Source: Acidovorax sp. MR-S7 (GTDB lineage: Bacteria > Pseudomonadota > Gammaproteobacteria > Burkholderiales > Burkholderiaceae_C). Taken from it: 64,000 nucleotides of DNA. Shown here piece after piece: positions 1 through 13,855 of this stretch; the stretch's first letter is position 1, and each line of letters begins with the position of its first letter. The stretch is from contig NZ_DF238937.1 of the NCBI RefSeq assembly GCF_000400995.2, forward strand, positions 38,779-102,778, written 5' to 3'. The translations under genes were made by a program, and so were the position numbers. The notes under the pieces were generated by a model. It ran no database searches. It saw only the letters and a list, made by a program, of their open reading frames with translations, and was not told the DNA's origin.

Positions 1-1
1 G

Positions 2-163
2 GAGCTGGTGGGTTGGGAGCACAGCATGAAGAACGAGCTGATCCTGGCGCGCTATACGGGCCAGAAGAAGCGCAGCGCGCACGAGCGGCTGGCGGCGATC
101 CTGGAGGAATTCGGGCTGGCCGAGGCGCTGGGCGAGCGGTTCGGATCGCTTCAAAAAGAATAG
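2..163 (+). CDS. C-terminal 53 residues of an unidentified protein (5' end outside the window)
   Basis: An open frame enters from the left edge and stops at TAG 161-163. The visible tail begins ELVGWEHSMKNELILARY and is mostly charged and helical (HERLAAILEEFGLAEALGERF). I do not recognise the family and see no catalytic motif in this fragment. The gene is convergent with the dehydrogenase gene on the minus strand. The two are separated by a large hairpin that begins at the last base of the stop-codon region. Codon use is ordinary for the window, so it is probably a real chromosomal gene. The start and most of the protein lie upstream of base 1. Confidence 0.5.
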   Translation, partial: ELVGWEHSMKNELILARYTGQKKRSAHERLAAILEEFGLAEALGERFGSLQKE

Positions 164-241
164 CTGGTCGCGCTTGTGAGCCATGGGTTCCAGTATCAAA
201 TTGACCTGAAACCATGGAAAGACAAGCGCAACCAGCTCCTT
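162..241. terminator. Long-arm copy of the intergenic repeat; likely bidirectional terminator
   Basis: AGCTGGTCGCGCTTGT (162-177) pairs with ACAAGCGCAACCAGCT (222-237) with one G-T mismatch. Inside it is a second inverted pair, CCATGGGTT near 181 and AACCATGG ending at 217. It lies between two convergent genes (stops at 163 and 257). The right arm plus CCTT is the same as in the element at 19557-19640. Termination activity is inferred from hairpin strength and the convergent setting. Confidence 0.6.
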
Positions 242-256
242 AAAGCATAGCGCGGC

Positions 257-1762
257 TTACTTCATCGTGATGGTGGTGTTCACTCCGTCGCTGCTGCTGC
301 CGTGATCCTCGTACCAGCGCGCCGTCACCGTCTTGGTCTGCGTCCAGAACTGCACGGCCTGCTTGCCGTTGGGCCCCAGATCGCCGAGCTTGGAGGCGCG
401 CGAGCCGGTGAAGCTGAAGTAGGCCACGGGCACGGGAATCGGCACGTTGATGCCCACCTGGCCCACGTTGATGTCGTGCTGGTACTTGCGCGCGGCCCAG
501 CCGCTGCTGGTGAAGATGGAGGTGCCGTTGCCGTTGGGGTTGCGGTTGATGAAGGCGATGGCCTCATCCAGCGTGTCCACGCAGACCACGTTGAGCACGG
601 GGCCGAAAATTTCCTGGTTGTAGATATCCATCTGGTCGGTCACGTCGGCGAAGACCGTGGGGCCGACGAAGTTGCCTTTCTCGTAGCCGGCCACGGTGCA
701 GTCGCGGCCGTCGAGCAGCAGCTTGGCGCCTTGCGCCACGCCGGAGTCGATCAGGCCCAGCACGCGCTGCTTGGCGCGCGGGTTCACCAGGGGGCCGAGG
801 TCGGCGGCGCGGTCGGTGCCGGGGCCGACCTTCATGGCCTTGGACTTGGCGACCAGTTCGGGCAGCCAGTCGCGCGCGGCGCCCACGAACACGGCGACCG
901 AATTGGCCATGCAGCGTTGGCCCGCGGCGCCGAAGGCCGAGCCCAGCAGGTTGTTGAGCGCGTGCTCCTTGGGCGCGTCGGGCATGACCACGCAGTGGTT
1001 CTTGGCACCCATCATCGACTGCACGCGCTTGCCCGCCTCGCTCGCGCGGCGGTAGATGTGCGTGCCCACGTGGGTGGAGCCGATGAACGAGAGCGCCTTG
1101 ATGTCGGGATGGTCGCAGAGCATGTCGGCCACCTCGGGCCCGCCGTGGATCACGTTGAGCACGCCGGGCGGCACGCCTGCTTCATGGGCCAGCTCGACGA
1201 GGCGCATGGTGGAGCTGGGGTCCTGCTCCGAAGGCTTGAGCACGAAGGTGTTGCCGCAGGCGATCGCCATCGGGAACATGAAGCAGGGCAGCATCACGGG
1301 GAAGTTGAACGCCGTGATGCCCGCGCCCACGCCCAGCGGCTGCAGCAGGTTGTACACGTCCACGCCCGTCGCGGCGTTCTCGGCGATCTCGCCGAGCTGC
1401 AGCGTGGTGATGGAGCAGGCGTGCTCCACCACTTCCAGGCCGCGGCCCACTTCGCCTTCGGCGTCGGGCAGGGTCTTGCCGTGCTCGCGGGTGATGAGCT
1501 GGGCGATCTCGGCGGTGTTCTCGCGGATCAGGTGCTGCAGCTTCAGCATGATGCGCATGCGCACGGCCAGCGACGTGCTGCGCCAGGTCTGGAACGCCTC
1601 CTGCGCGTTGGAGACGGCCAGCTCGACCTCCTCGCGCGTGGCGAAGGGCACGCGCGCCACGACTTCCTGCGTGGCGGGGTTGGTCACGTCGCGCCACTCG
1701 GTGGATTTGGACGGATAGGGCTTGCCACCGATGAAGTGGTGGATGGTGGTGGGTGTGGTCAT
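257..1762 (-). CDS. mmsA: Methylmalonate-semialdehyde dehydrogenase (CoA-acylating)
   Basis: A 501-residue enzyme of the aldehyde dehydrogenase superfamily. The family converts (methyl)malonate semialdehyde, CoA and NAD+ to propionyl-CoA or acetyl-CoA in valine, beta-alanine and related catabolism. The N terminus HHFIGGKPYPS, the cofactor-region motif NFPVMLPCFMFPMAIACGN and the catalytic-cysteine motif GQRCMANS are typical of this CoA-dependent branch. The start chosen is ATG at 1762, preceded by GGAGCC on the minus strand; an upstream in-frame extension of 36 residues has no family character. It lies 17 nt downstream of a branched-chain-type substrate-binding protein gene, so the two are probably cotranscribed and concern import and breakdown of a branched-chain compound. 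The substrate is not fixed by the sequence. Confidence 0.9.
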   Translation of the reverse strand: MTTPTTIHHFIGGKPYPSKSTEWRDVTNPATQEVVARVPFATREEVELAVSNAQEAFQTWRSTSLAVRMRIMLKLQHLIRENTAEIAQLITREHGKTLPDAEGEVGRGLEVVEHACSITTLQLGEIAENAATGVDVYNLLQPLGVGAGITAFNFPVMLPCFMFPMAIACGNTFVLKPSEQDPSSTMRLVELAHEAGVPPGVLNVIHGGPEVADMLCDHPDIKALSFIGSTHVGTHIYRRASEAGKRVQSMMGAKNHCVVMPDAPKEHALNNLLGSAFGAAGQRCMANSVAVFVGAARDWLPELVAKSKAMKVGPGTDRAADLGPLVNPRAKQRVLGLIDSGVAQGAKLLLDGRDCTVAGYEKGNFVGPTVFADVTDQMDIYNQEIFGPVLNVVCVDTLDEAIAFINRNPNGNGTSIFTSSGWAARKYQHDINVGQVGINVPIPVPVAYFSFTGSRASKLGDLGPNGKQAVQFWTQTKTVTARWYEDHGSSSDGVNTTITMK

Positions 1763-1779
1763 GGAAATGGCTCCGGGTT

Positions 1780-2994
1780 TCACTTCTTCACCAGCGGACA
1801 GGCCGACTGGGCGAGGGGTTTGAATGCGACGTCGGCGGGGATGGTGCTCACGGTTTTGTAGTAGTCCCACGCGCCCTTGGATTCATTGGGCGCCTTCACC
1901 TGGAACAGGTACATGTCGTGGATCACGCGGCCGTCGGGGCGGATGCTGGCGTTGCGCATCACGGGGTCGTCGATGGGCAGCTTGCGCATCATCGTAGCCA
2001 CCACCTTCGAGTCGTCGGACTTGGCCGCGGCGACGGACTTCAGGTAGTGCAGCACGCTGGAATAGACGCCCGCCTGCACCATCGTGGGCTTGTAGCCCTT
2101 GTGCAGTTTCTCGAAGCGGGCGGCGAAGGCGCGGGCCTTGTCGTCCATGTCCCAGTAGAAGCCTTCGGAGAACATCAGGCCCTGCGCCTGGCGCAGGCCC
2201 AGCGAGTGCACGTCGGTCAGGAACATGAGCAGCGAGGCGACCTTCTGGCCCTTCTCGCCGGTGATGCCGAATTCGCGCGCGGCCTTGATGGCGTTGACCG
2301 TGTCCTGCGCGCCGTTGGCTAGGCCGATCACCTGCGCCTTGGAGTTCTGCGCCTGCAGGATGAAGGACGAGAAGTCGCTCGCGTTGAGTGGGTGGCGCAC
2401 GCTGCCCAGCACCGTGCCGCCATGGGCCTTGACCATTTCGGACGCATCCTTCTCCAGCGAATGGCCGAAGGCGTAGTCCACGGTGACGAAGTACCAGCTC
2501 TTGTCGCCGTTCTTCGTGAGCGCGGCAGCCGCGCCGGAGGCCGAGGAATACGTGTCGAACATCCAGTGGAAGCCGTTTTCCGCGCAGTCCTCGTCGGTCA
2601 GGCGCGTGGTGGCGGGGCCGCTGTACATGGCGATGCCGCCTTTTTCGCGCACCAGCTTCTGCACGGCCAGTGCGGCGGCGGAATTGGTGATGTCGGCGAT
2701 CGCGTCCACGCCGTCGCGGTCCAGCCACTCGCGCGCCTTGGTGGCGGCGATGTCGGCCTTGTTCTGGTGGTCGGCGCTCACCACCTCGATCTTCATGCCC
2801 TTGCACTCGGCCTTGAGGCAGTCGTCCACCGCCATCTTCGCGGCCACCACGGAGCCTGCGCCGCCCATGCCGGAGTAGGGGCCGGCCATGTCGGTCAGCA
2901 CGCCGACCTTGACCGTGTTGCCGGAAATCTGGGCCTGCGCCGCAGCGGCGAGCGTCAGGGCGGCCAGGGCGAGGGAATGTCGCGTGAATCGCAT
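1780..2994 (-). CDS. ABC transporter substrate-binding protein, branched-chain amino acid (LivK-like) family
   Basis: A 404-residue periplasmic binding protein with a clear signal peptide: basic MRFTRHS, a hydrophobic ALAALTLAAAA stretch, and probable cleavage after AQA. The mature part starts ISGNTVKVGVLTDMAGPYSGMGG, the fold-I periplasmic-binding pattern used for leucine/isoleucine/valine, amides or aromatic acids. An AGGAG ribosome site precedes ATG 2994. No permease or ATPase genes of the Liv system are adjacent, so this is an orphan receptor that must share a transporter encoded elsewhere. It is the first gene of a probable two-gene unit with mmsA and is divergent from a LysR regulator at 3118, which probably controls it. 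The ligand is unknown. Confidence 0.85.
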   Translation of the reverse strand: MRFTRHSLALAALTLAAAAQAQISGNTVKVGVLTDMAGPYSGMGGAGSVVAAKMAVDDCLKAECKGMKIEVVSADHQNKADIAATKAREWLDRDGVDAIADITNSAAALAVQKLVREKGGIAMYSGPATTRLTDEDCAENGFHWMFDTYSSASGAAAALTKNGDKSWYFVTVDYAFGHSLEKDASEMVKAHGGTVLGSVRHPLNASDFSSFILQAQNSKAQVIGLANGAQDTVNAIKAAREFGITGEKGQKVASLLMFLTDVHSLGLRQAQGLMFSEGFYWDMDDKARAFAARFEKLHKGYKPTMVQAGVYSSVLHYLKSVAAAKSDDSKVVATMMRKLPIDDPVMRNASIRPDGRVIHDMYLFQVKAPNESKGAWDYYKTVSTIPADVAFKPLAQSACPLVKK

Positions 2995-3066
2995 GAATGT
3001 CTCCTTGTGTTGTTGCTGGGGCGCGGTCTGGGCGCCGCACCACGAAGCACTCTAATCCAGCACTAA

Positions 3067-3104
3067 TGCAAATGGATCAGGCATTTGGGCACAAACCCAT
3101 TGCA
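3067..3104. promoter_or_regulatory. Candidate LysR operator in the divergent intergenic region
   Basis: TGCAAATGG (3067-3075) and CCATTGCA (3097-3104) form an interrupted inverted repeat between the divergent starts at 2994 and 3118. The position suits autoregulation and control of the binding-protein/mmsA unit. It is only a pattern match; the bound effector is unknown. Confidence 0.35.
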
Positions 3105-3117
3105 AAATTGCACCACC

Positions 3118-4047
3118 ATGCCAGCCGAACAGATCAACTGGGACAACCTGCGCCTGTTTCTCTCCGTGGCGCGCGCCCAGTCGGCGCAGGAAGCGGCGCG
3201 GCGCCTGGGGCTGGACCACTCCACGGTCACGCGCCGCCTGCACCGGCTGGAGAAGGAGCTGGGCGCGCAACTCTTCGAGCGCACGCCCGCGGGCCACGTG
3301 CTCACCACCGCCGGCCACCGGCTGCTGGAGCACGTCGAGCGCATGGAAAGCAGCATGGTGCTGGTGGGCGAGGACATCGGCGGCGACAGCCACACGCTCA
3401 CCGGCCACGTGCGCCTGGGTGCGACGGAGGGCTTCGGCAGCTTCTTCCTCGCGCCGCACCTGAGCCACTTCTGCGAGCGGCACCCGGCCATCCAGGTGGA
3501 ACTGCTCATCGTGCCGCGCTTCATCAACCTCTCGCAGCGCGAGGCCGACCTGGCCGTGAACGTCGAGCGTCCCCAGGGCAACGGCCAGGTGTGCAGCCGG
3601 CTCACCGACTACCGGCTGCGGCTCTATGCCAGCCGGCGCTACCTCGATAGTCACCCGCCCATCCTCCAGACGCGCGACCTGGGCGCGCACCGGTTCTTCG
3701 GCTACGTGGAAGAACTCGTGTTCAGCCCCGCATTGCGCTACCTGGCCGCCATTGCACCCGACGCGCCCACGCCGCTGCGCAGCACCAGCGTGGTGGCGCA
3801 GTACCACGCCGTGCGCGAGGGGCGCGGGCTGGCCGTGCTGCCGTGCTTCATGGCCGCGCAGAGCGAGGAGCTGATGCCCGTGCTCGCGCACGAGATCGAC
3901 TTGCTGCGCACCTTCTGGATCGCCGCTCCGGGCGACCGGCGCGAACTCGCGCGCGTGCGCGCCCTGTGGGACTATCTGCGCGAGGTGGTCGCGTGCAACC
4001 GGCCGCTGCTGCTGGGCGAGCCGGGCGCCTGGCGCTCCGTCCAATAG
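3118..4047 (+). CDS. LysR-family transcriptional regulator
   Basis: A 309-residue regulator. The N terminus INWDNLRLFLSVARAQSAQE continues into the winged helix-turn-helix RRLGLDHSTVTRRLHRLEKE typical of LysR proteins, followed by a substrate-binding-like effector domain (about residues 90-300, beginning GHVRLGATEGFGSFFLAP). Start ATG 3118 is preferred to 3085, because the extra upstream residues are not family-like and MPAEQINWDNLRLF matches usual LysR starts. Divergent orientation to the substrate-binding protein/mmsA pair, with an inverted repeat between them, suggests it regulates that pair. The gene ends 13 nt before the transposase gene. Confidence 0.88.
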   Translation: MPAEQINWDNLRLFLSVARAQSAQEAARRLGLDHSTVTRRLHRLEKELGAQLFERTPAGHVLTTAGHRLLEHVERMESSMVLVGEDIGGDSHTLTGHVRLGATEGFGSFFLAPHLSHFCERHPAIQVELLIVPRFINLSQREADLAVNVERPQGNGQVCSRLTDYRLRLYASRRYLDSHPPILQTRDLGAHRFFGYVEELVFSPALRYLAAIAPDAPTPLRSTSVVAQYHAVREGRGLAVLPCFMAAQSEELMPVLAHEIDLLRTFWIAAPGDRRELARVRALWDYLREVVACNRPLLLGEPGAWRSVQ

Positions 4048-4060
4048 ACAATCCCCTGCC

Positions 4061-4762
4061 ATGGCCCGCCTGCCCCGCCTTGCCCTTGCCGGCTACCCGC
4101 ACCACGTCGTCCAGCGCGGCAACAACCGCCAGCCCATCTTCCTGGATGCGGCCGACCGTGAAACCATGGCGGCGCTGCTGGCCGAGCACGCCCGCCGCCA
4201 GAAGGTGGCAGTGCACGCCTACGTGTTCATGGACAGCCAGTTCCACCTGCTCGCCACGCCCCAGGAAGAGGGCGGCCTGTCCCTGCTGATGCAGGCCGTG
4301 GGCCGTGCCTACGTGCGCTATTTCAACCAGCGCCACGGCCGCACGGGCACGCTGTGGGACGGGCGCTACCGTAGCGCCGTGCTGCAGGCCGAACGCTGGC
4401 TGCTGCCCTGCATGGCGTCTTTCGACCTGGCCCCCGTGCGCGAGGGCTTGTGCAGCGAGCCGGCGGACTTCCGCTGGTCGAGCCACGGCCACTATGCGGG
4501 CCTGCGCAGTGACCGGCTCATCACGCCGCACCGGCTCTACTGGGAGCTGGGCAACACGCCGTTCGCGCGCGACGCGGCCTATGCCGCGCTGGTCCGCGAA
4601 GGGGTTTCCGGGGCCGATGAAGCGGCACTTGCTGCGTCCAGCCAGGGTGGATGGGCCTTGGGCGATGCGGATTTTGTGCGCGCGTTGCAACAGGCCACGC
4701 CACGACGGCTGACCCGGGCGCGGCCCGGGCGCCCCGCTTTGGTGAATTCCCAAGAGATTTAA
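4061..4762 (+). CDS. REP-associated tyrosine transposase (RAYT, Y1_Tnp superfamily) with degenerate HUH motif
   Basis: A 233-residue protein with the RAYT layout: N terminus MARLPRLALAGYPHHVVQRG, the central YVFMDSQFHLLATP, then GRTGTLWDGRYRSAVL and PVREGLCSEPADFRWSSHGHY. In active family members the central motif normally reads like NHVHLL, with two metal-binding histidines. Here the first histidine is replaced by Gln (Q-F-H). The usual YIELNPVRA segment is also altered (SFDLAPVRE). Known RAYTs are single-copy enzymes linked to short palindromic repeats; loss of a metal ligand suggests an inactive or repurposed protein. There are no terminal repeats of an ordinary insertion sequence, and the gene follows the LysR gene closely. 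The reading frame is intact. Confidence 0.8.
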   Translation: MARLPRLALAGYPHHVVQRGNNRQPIFLDAADRETMAALLAEHARRQKVAVHAYVFMDSQFHLLATPQEEGGLSLLMQAVGRAYVRYFNQRHGRTGTLWDGRYRSAVLQAERWLLPCMASFDLAPVREGLCSEPADFRWSSHGHYAGLRSDRLITPHRLYWELGNTPFARDAAYAALVREGVSGADEAALAASSQGGWALGDADFVRALQQATPRRLTRARPGRPALVNSQEI

Positions 4763-4943
4763 AACGCCTGTGATTGCTGAATGGCTAAGGGTTTTGTGCT
4801 CTTTTCTTTGATGTGTCCCCAAAAAAATAGCACCAAAATTGTGCGGTTTTTTATTGGTGTCTGACCCCAATTAAATTGCTTGCATCTCCTTGTTGCGCTG
4901 CACTACTCTTGCGCTCCCTGCGAAATATTTGAGGAAGTGCGCC
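4763..4943. other. AT-richer intergenic tail of the transposase gene and gltB leader
   Basis: This 181-nt region is clearly less GC-rich than its surroundings. It holds a weak hairpin GCAC...GTGC (4830-4844) followed by a T run, and the string GGTGTCTGACCCCAATT (4856-4872). As I recall, a GGGGTCAGA-type string often flanks proteobacterial RAYT genes. GAGGAAG at 4931-4937 is the gltB ribosome site. I could not define a gltB promoter with confidence. Confidence 0.4.
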
Positions 4944-9671
<4,728 letters not shown>

Positions 9672-9695
9672 GACAAGAACAAAAGGACCACGATC

Positions 9696-11171
<1,476 letters not shown>

Positions 11172-11191
11172 TCCATCCGCCCGTCAAAACC

Positions 11192-11220
11192 AACGGCGCC
11201 GCACGGCGCCGTTTGCTTTT
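11192..11220 (+). terminator. Rho-independent terminator after gltD
   Basis: AACGGCGCC (11192-11200) and GGCGCCGTT (11205-11213) form a 9-bp perfect stem with a GCAC loop, followed by a T-rich tract. It lies 20 nt after the gltD stop. Confidence 0.85.
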
Positions 11221-11225
11221 ATTTT

Positions 11226-11265
11226 GATAGCTGCTCGCGCTTGCCTGTCAAGCGCTGGAGGCCGA
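11226..11265 (+). repeat. Intergenic repeat copy (forward)
   Basis: GATAGCTGCTCGCGCTTG, a CCTGT spacer and AAGCGCTGGAGGCCGA match the window-wide repeat core closely. It lies between the convergent ends of gltD and the NHL/IPTL gene, directly after the gltD terminator. The inner arms GCGCTTG and CAAGCGC can pair. Confidence 0.75.
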
Positions 11266-11272
11266 AAACACC

Positions 11273-13042
11273 TCAACCCCTGCGCCGCAGCCCCAGCAGC
11301 GCCGCCAGGGCCGACAGCAGCGCCACGCCCCACGCCGACAGCGCGGGAACGGCCTGCACCGCGCCGCCGGGGCCTGGCGCGGGCGGCAGGGCGGCAAGGG
11401 GCAGCATGGCGTGGGGGTCTTCGATGGTGCTGGCGTCGTTCGGGGCGCTGTCGCCGATGCCGTCGTTCGACACGGTGTAGTACACCGTGTCGCCGTGGAC
11501 CGTGCCCCAGCGGAACCACTCTGGCTGGCCGCCCGCCATGCGCGGGCCGTACTTCCATGGGTACAGGCCGGCCAGGCTGCCCGGCGGGTAGTCGATGCGC
11601 ACGGTGATGTGGCTGCCTGCATTGCAGTCCTCGGCCTTGAAGCGCAGCACGCCCAGCGGCGCGCTGGCGGGCGCGCCGGGCGGCGTGGCGGTGAATTCCA
11701 GGCCGCGCACGGTGCTGCAGGTGCTGGCCGGAGATTTGCCGATGCTGACGCGGGCCTGGGCGGCGCCGGTGCCGTCCAGGTCCACGTCGGCCTCGGTCAG
11801 CGGCGTGGGCGTCGGGTAGCCGGCCGACCAGGCGGCCGGGCTCACGTCGGCGCCGTTGCGTGCCAGCACGCGAAATCCATAGTGGGAGCCGCCCGCCAGC
11901 CCGTCGATGGTGCAGTGCCGCTCGCCCGCCGGTGCATGGCACAGCAGGCCAGGGGTGCTGCCACCGGTGTAGGCGGCGGCGGTGAAGCCGGTGGCCTTGT
12001 CGCCGTCGTGCTCCCACGCGACGATGGCGCGGTCGTTGAGGATCGTGGCCTGCACCTGCGTGGGCGCGGCGGGCGGGTCGAAGGTGATCCGGCGCACGCG
12101 GTGGCCGGTGTTCTCGGCCACGTAGAGCGTGTGGTCGCCCACGGCCAGCAGGCCGTTGGGGTCGGACACGATGGCCGCCGTGGCGGGGCCGCCGTCGCCC
12201 ACGGGCGTGCCTGGAGTGCTGAGCGCATCGCCCGTGCCCGCGATGGTCTCGATCAGCCCCAGGCCGTCGATGCGCCGCACGCGGTGGTTGCCCAGGTCGG
12301 CGATGTAGAGGTTGCCCACGCTGTCGGCGACGACGTCGGCGGGCTCGTTCAGCTGGGCCTCGGCGGCCGGGCCGCCGTCGCCGCCGAAGCCCTGCGTGCC
12401 ATCGCCCGCGATGAGAGAGGGGCTGGTGAGCCCTCCGGGGCCGGGGATTTGCGACTTCCATGCCTTGTGGCCCCCTCGCTCGGCGATGTACAGGTAGTCG
12501 GGAAGGCCTGCCATGAAGGAGATACCTGACAACTCATCCATGTTCAGGTATTCGGGGCGTGTTTCGTTGGTCAAATTGATGATGCCCATGCGGCCGCCGG
12601 ACACGCTGTAGAGATGGGTGTTGCCAGGCGACAGCGCCAGCCCCGAGGCATCGCGCGAGGTGGCGGCCAACAGATATACCGGAGCGGCAGGGTCGGACAG
12701 GTTGAAGCGCAGCACCCTCCTCTCGTAGCCGGTGGCCACGTAGACCTTGTCGCCACCCACGGCGAGGCCCTCCACCAGGTTGAGCCCGCTGACCACGGTG
12801 GTGATGCTGCCGTCGGCATCGAGCCGGCGCACGCGGCCGTTGGTGGAATCGGCGATGTACACGCGCCCCTGCTCGTCCGCCGCCAGCCGGGTGATGTAGC
12901 CCAGGGCCGACGCGGTGGCCGGGCCGTCGGTGCCGGCGCCCTCCATTCCCGTGCCCGCCACGGTGGCGATGGTGCCTGCCTGCGCCCAGGGCGCCAGCGC
13001 GCAGGCCAGCAGGGCTGCGCGGAAAGTGTCGGTGTGCTTCAT
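11273..13042 (-). CDS. NHL-repeat exported protein with choice-of-anchor-U-like region and IPTL-CTERM tail
   Basis: A 589-residue secreted or surface protein. It has a signal peptide (MKHTDTFRAALLACALAPW, cleavage after AQA), then a run of NHL beta-propeller blades (YIADSTNGRVRRLDADGSI, LYIADLGNHRVRRIDGLGL, LYVAENTGHRVRRITFDP) with GDGGPA motifs. A fibronectin-III-like segment follows, then a region with WKYGP and DGIGDSAPND resembling the choice-of-anchor U domain. The C terminus is VPALSAWGVALLSALAALLG followed by RRRG, the IPTL-CTERM sorting pattern: proline motif, hydrophobic helix and arginine tail. AGGAG lies just before ATG 13042; the longer upstream frame is spurious. It is divergent from a LuxR-type response regulator with a repeat copy between them. 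The ligand and role are unknown; a sorted cell-envelope protein is the best guess. Confidence 0.8.
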   Translation of the reverse strand: MKHTDTFRAALLACALAPWAQAGTIATVAGTGMEGAGTDGPATASALGYITRLAADEQGRVYIADSTNGRVRRLDADGSITTVVSGLNLVEGLAVGGDKVYVATGYERRVLRFNLSDPAAPVYLLAATSRDASGLALSPGNTHLYSVSGGRMGIINLTNETRPEYLNMDELSGISFMAGLPDYLYIAERGGHKAWKSQIPGPGGLTSPSLIAGDGTQGFGGDGGPAAEAQLNEPADVVADSVGNLYIADLGNHRVRRIDGLGLIETIAGTGDALSTPGTPVGDGGPATAAIVSDPNGLLAVGDHTLYVAENTGHRVRRITFDPPAAPTQVQATILNDRAIVAWEHDGDKATGFTAAAYTGGSTPGLLCHAPAGERHCTIDGLAGGSHYGFRVLARNGADVSPAAWSAGYPTPTPLTEADVDLDGTGAAQARVSIGKSPASTCSTVRGLEFTATPPGAPASAPLGVLRFKAEDCNAGSHITVRIDYPPGSLAGLYPWKYGPRMAGGQPEWFRWGTVHGDTVYYTVSNDGIGDSAPNDASTIEDPHAMLPLAALPPAPGPGGAVQAVPALSAWGVALLSALAALLGLRRRG

Positions 13043-13056
13043 CTTGCTCCTGGGGT

Positions 13057-13108
13057 GATAGCGGCTCGCGCTTTTCCGGCGAGCGTTGCAGGCCGATTCT
13101 TTCTTGAA
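13057..13108 (+). repeat. Intergenic repeat copy (forward, diverged)
   Basis: GATAGCGGCTCGCGCTTTTC followed by GAGCGTTGCAGGCCGATTC and TTTCTTGAA matches the repeat core at most positions. It lies in the 132-nt divergent region between the NHL/IPTL gene (minus) and the response regulator (plus). It occupies most of the leader of the former. Confidence 0.65.
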
Positions 13109-13174
13109 CCCCGGCACGCGCGCATCCCGTAAATGCGTGATGGCGGTGCGCACTCCGTGCGCCACAATCGCGCG

Positions 13175-13855
13175 ATGTCCGCCCTGCCGCTGCCCGTCCT
13201 GATGGTCGATGACGACCCGCCCATGCTGGCTCGGCTGGCCGAAGTGCTGGGCTCCATCGGCATCGCGCCGGACCGGCTGCGGCAGGCCGATTCGGTGGCG
13301 CGGGGGCGGGAGCTGGCGCAGGGCGAGGCGCCGCTGGCAATGGCCCTCGTCGATCTGGGGCTGCCCGACGGCAGCGGCCTCGACCTGATCGCCTGGCTGC
13401 GCGAGCGTGCCGAGGCGCTGCCCATCCTGGTGATCTCGGCCTGGAGCACCGAGGAGATGCTGATGGGCGCGCTGCGCGCGGGCGCCAACGGCTACGTGCT
13501 CAAGGAGCGCGAGGACGTGGAGATCGCCCTGTCGGTCAAGAACGTGCTCAAGGGCGGCGCGCCCATCGACCCCTTCATCGCCCGGCGCATCCTGGACCTG
13601 GCGGGCCGCCCGCACGCACGGGCGCCCGGCCCCGATCCCGCGCTGCCCAACGCGCTGAACGACGCCCTGACCGACCGCGAGCGGCAGATCCTCGACCACG
13701 TGGCCGCGGGCATGAGCAACCGCGAGATGGCCGAATGCCTGAACCTTTCCCGATGGACCATCGATTCGCACATCCGGCACATCTACGACAAGCGGGCCGT
13801 CAGCTCGCGCACGCAGGCGGTGCGCCGCGCGCGCGAGCATGGCTTGCTGCGCTGA
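13175..13855 (+). CDS. LuxR/NarL-family response regulator
   Basis: A 226-residue two-component regulator. The receiver domain has the acidic pair VDDDPP (residues 11-16), phospho-acceptor Asp60 in ALVDLGLPDGSG and the conserved lysine in YVLKERED near 110. A C-terminal LuxR helix-turn-helix (about 160-226) contains LTDRERQILDHVAAGMSNRE and SRWTIDSHIRHIYDK. ATG 13175 is favoured over the frame-open position at 13133, because the N terminus then starts at the first receiver strand. Its 3' end overlaps the start of the partner kinase by roughly 100 nt, so the pair is cotranscribed and probably translationally coupled. The target genes are unknown; the divergent NHL/IPTL gene is the nearest candidate. 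Confidence 0.88.
   Translation: MSALPLPVLMVDDDPPMLARLAEVLGSIGIAPDRLRQADSVARGRELAQGEAPLAMALVDLGLPDGSGLDLIAWLRERAEALPILVISAWSTEEMLMGALRAGANGYVLKEREDVEIALSVKNVLKGGAPIDPFIARRILDLAGRPHARAPGPDPALPNALNDALTDRERQILDHVAAGMSNREMAECLNLSRWTIDSHIRHIYDKRAVSSRTQAVRRAREHGLLR

Noticed and set aside
302..1861. Long plus-strand open frame opposite mmsA
   Set aside because: Shadow frame of a well-supported dehydrogenase; composition is His/Gly/Val/Ala-rich without motifs.
4048..4943. Complete insertion sequence around the transposase
   Set aside because: No terminal inverted repeats or target duplications were found; the gene belongs to the single-copy RAYT type.
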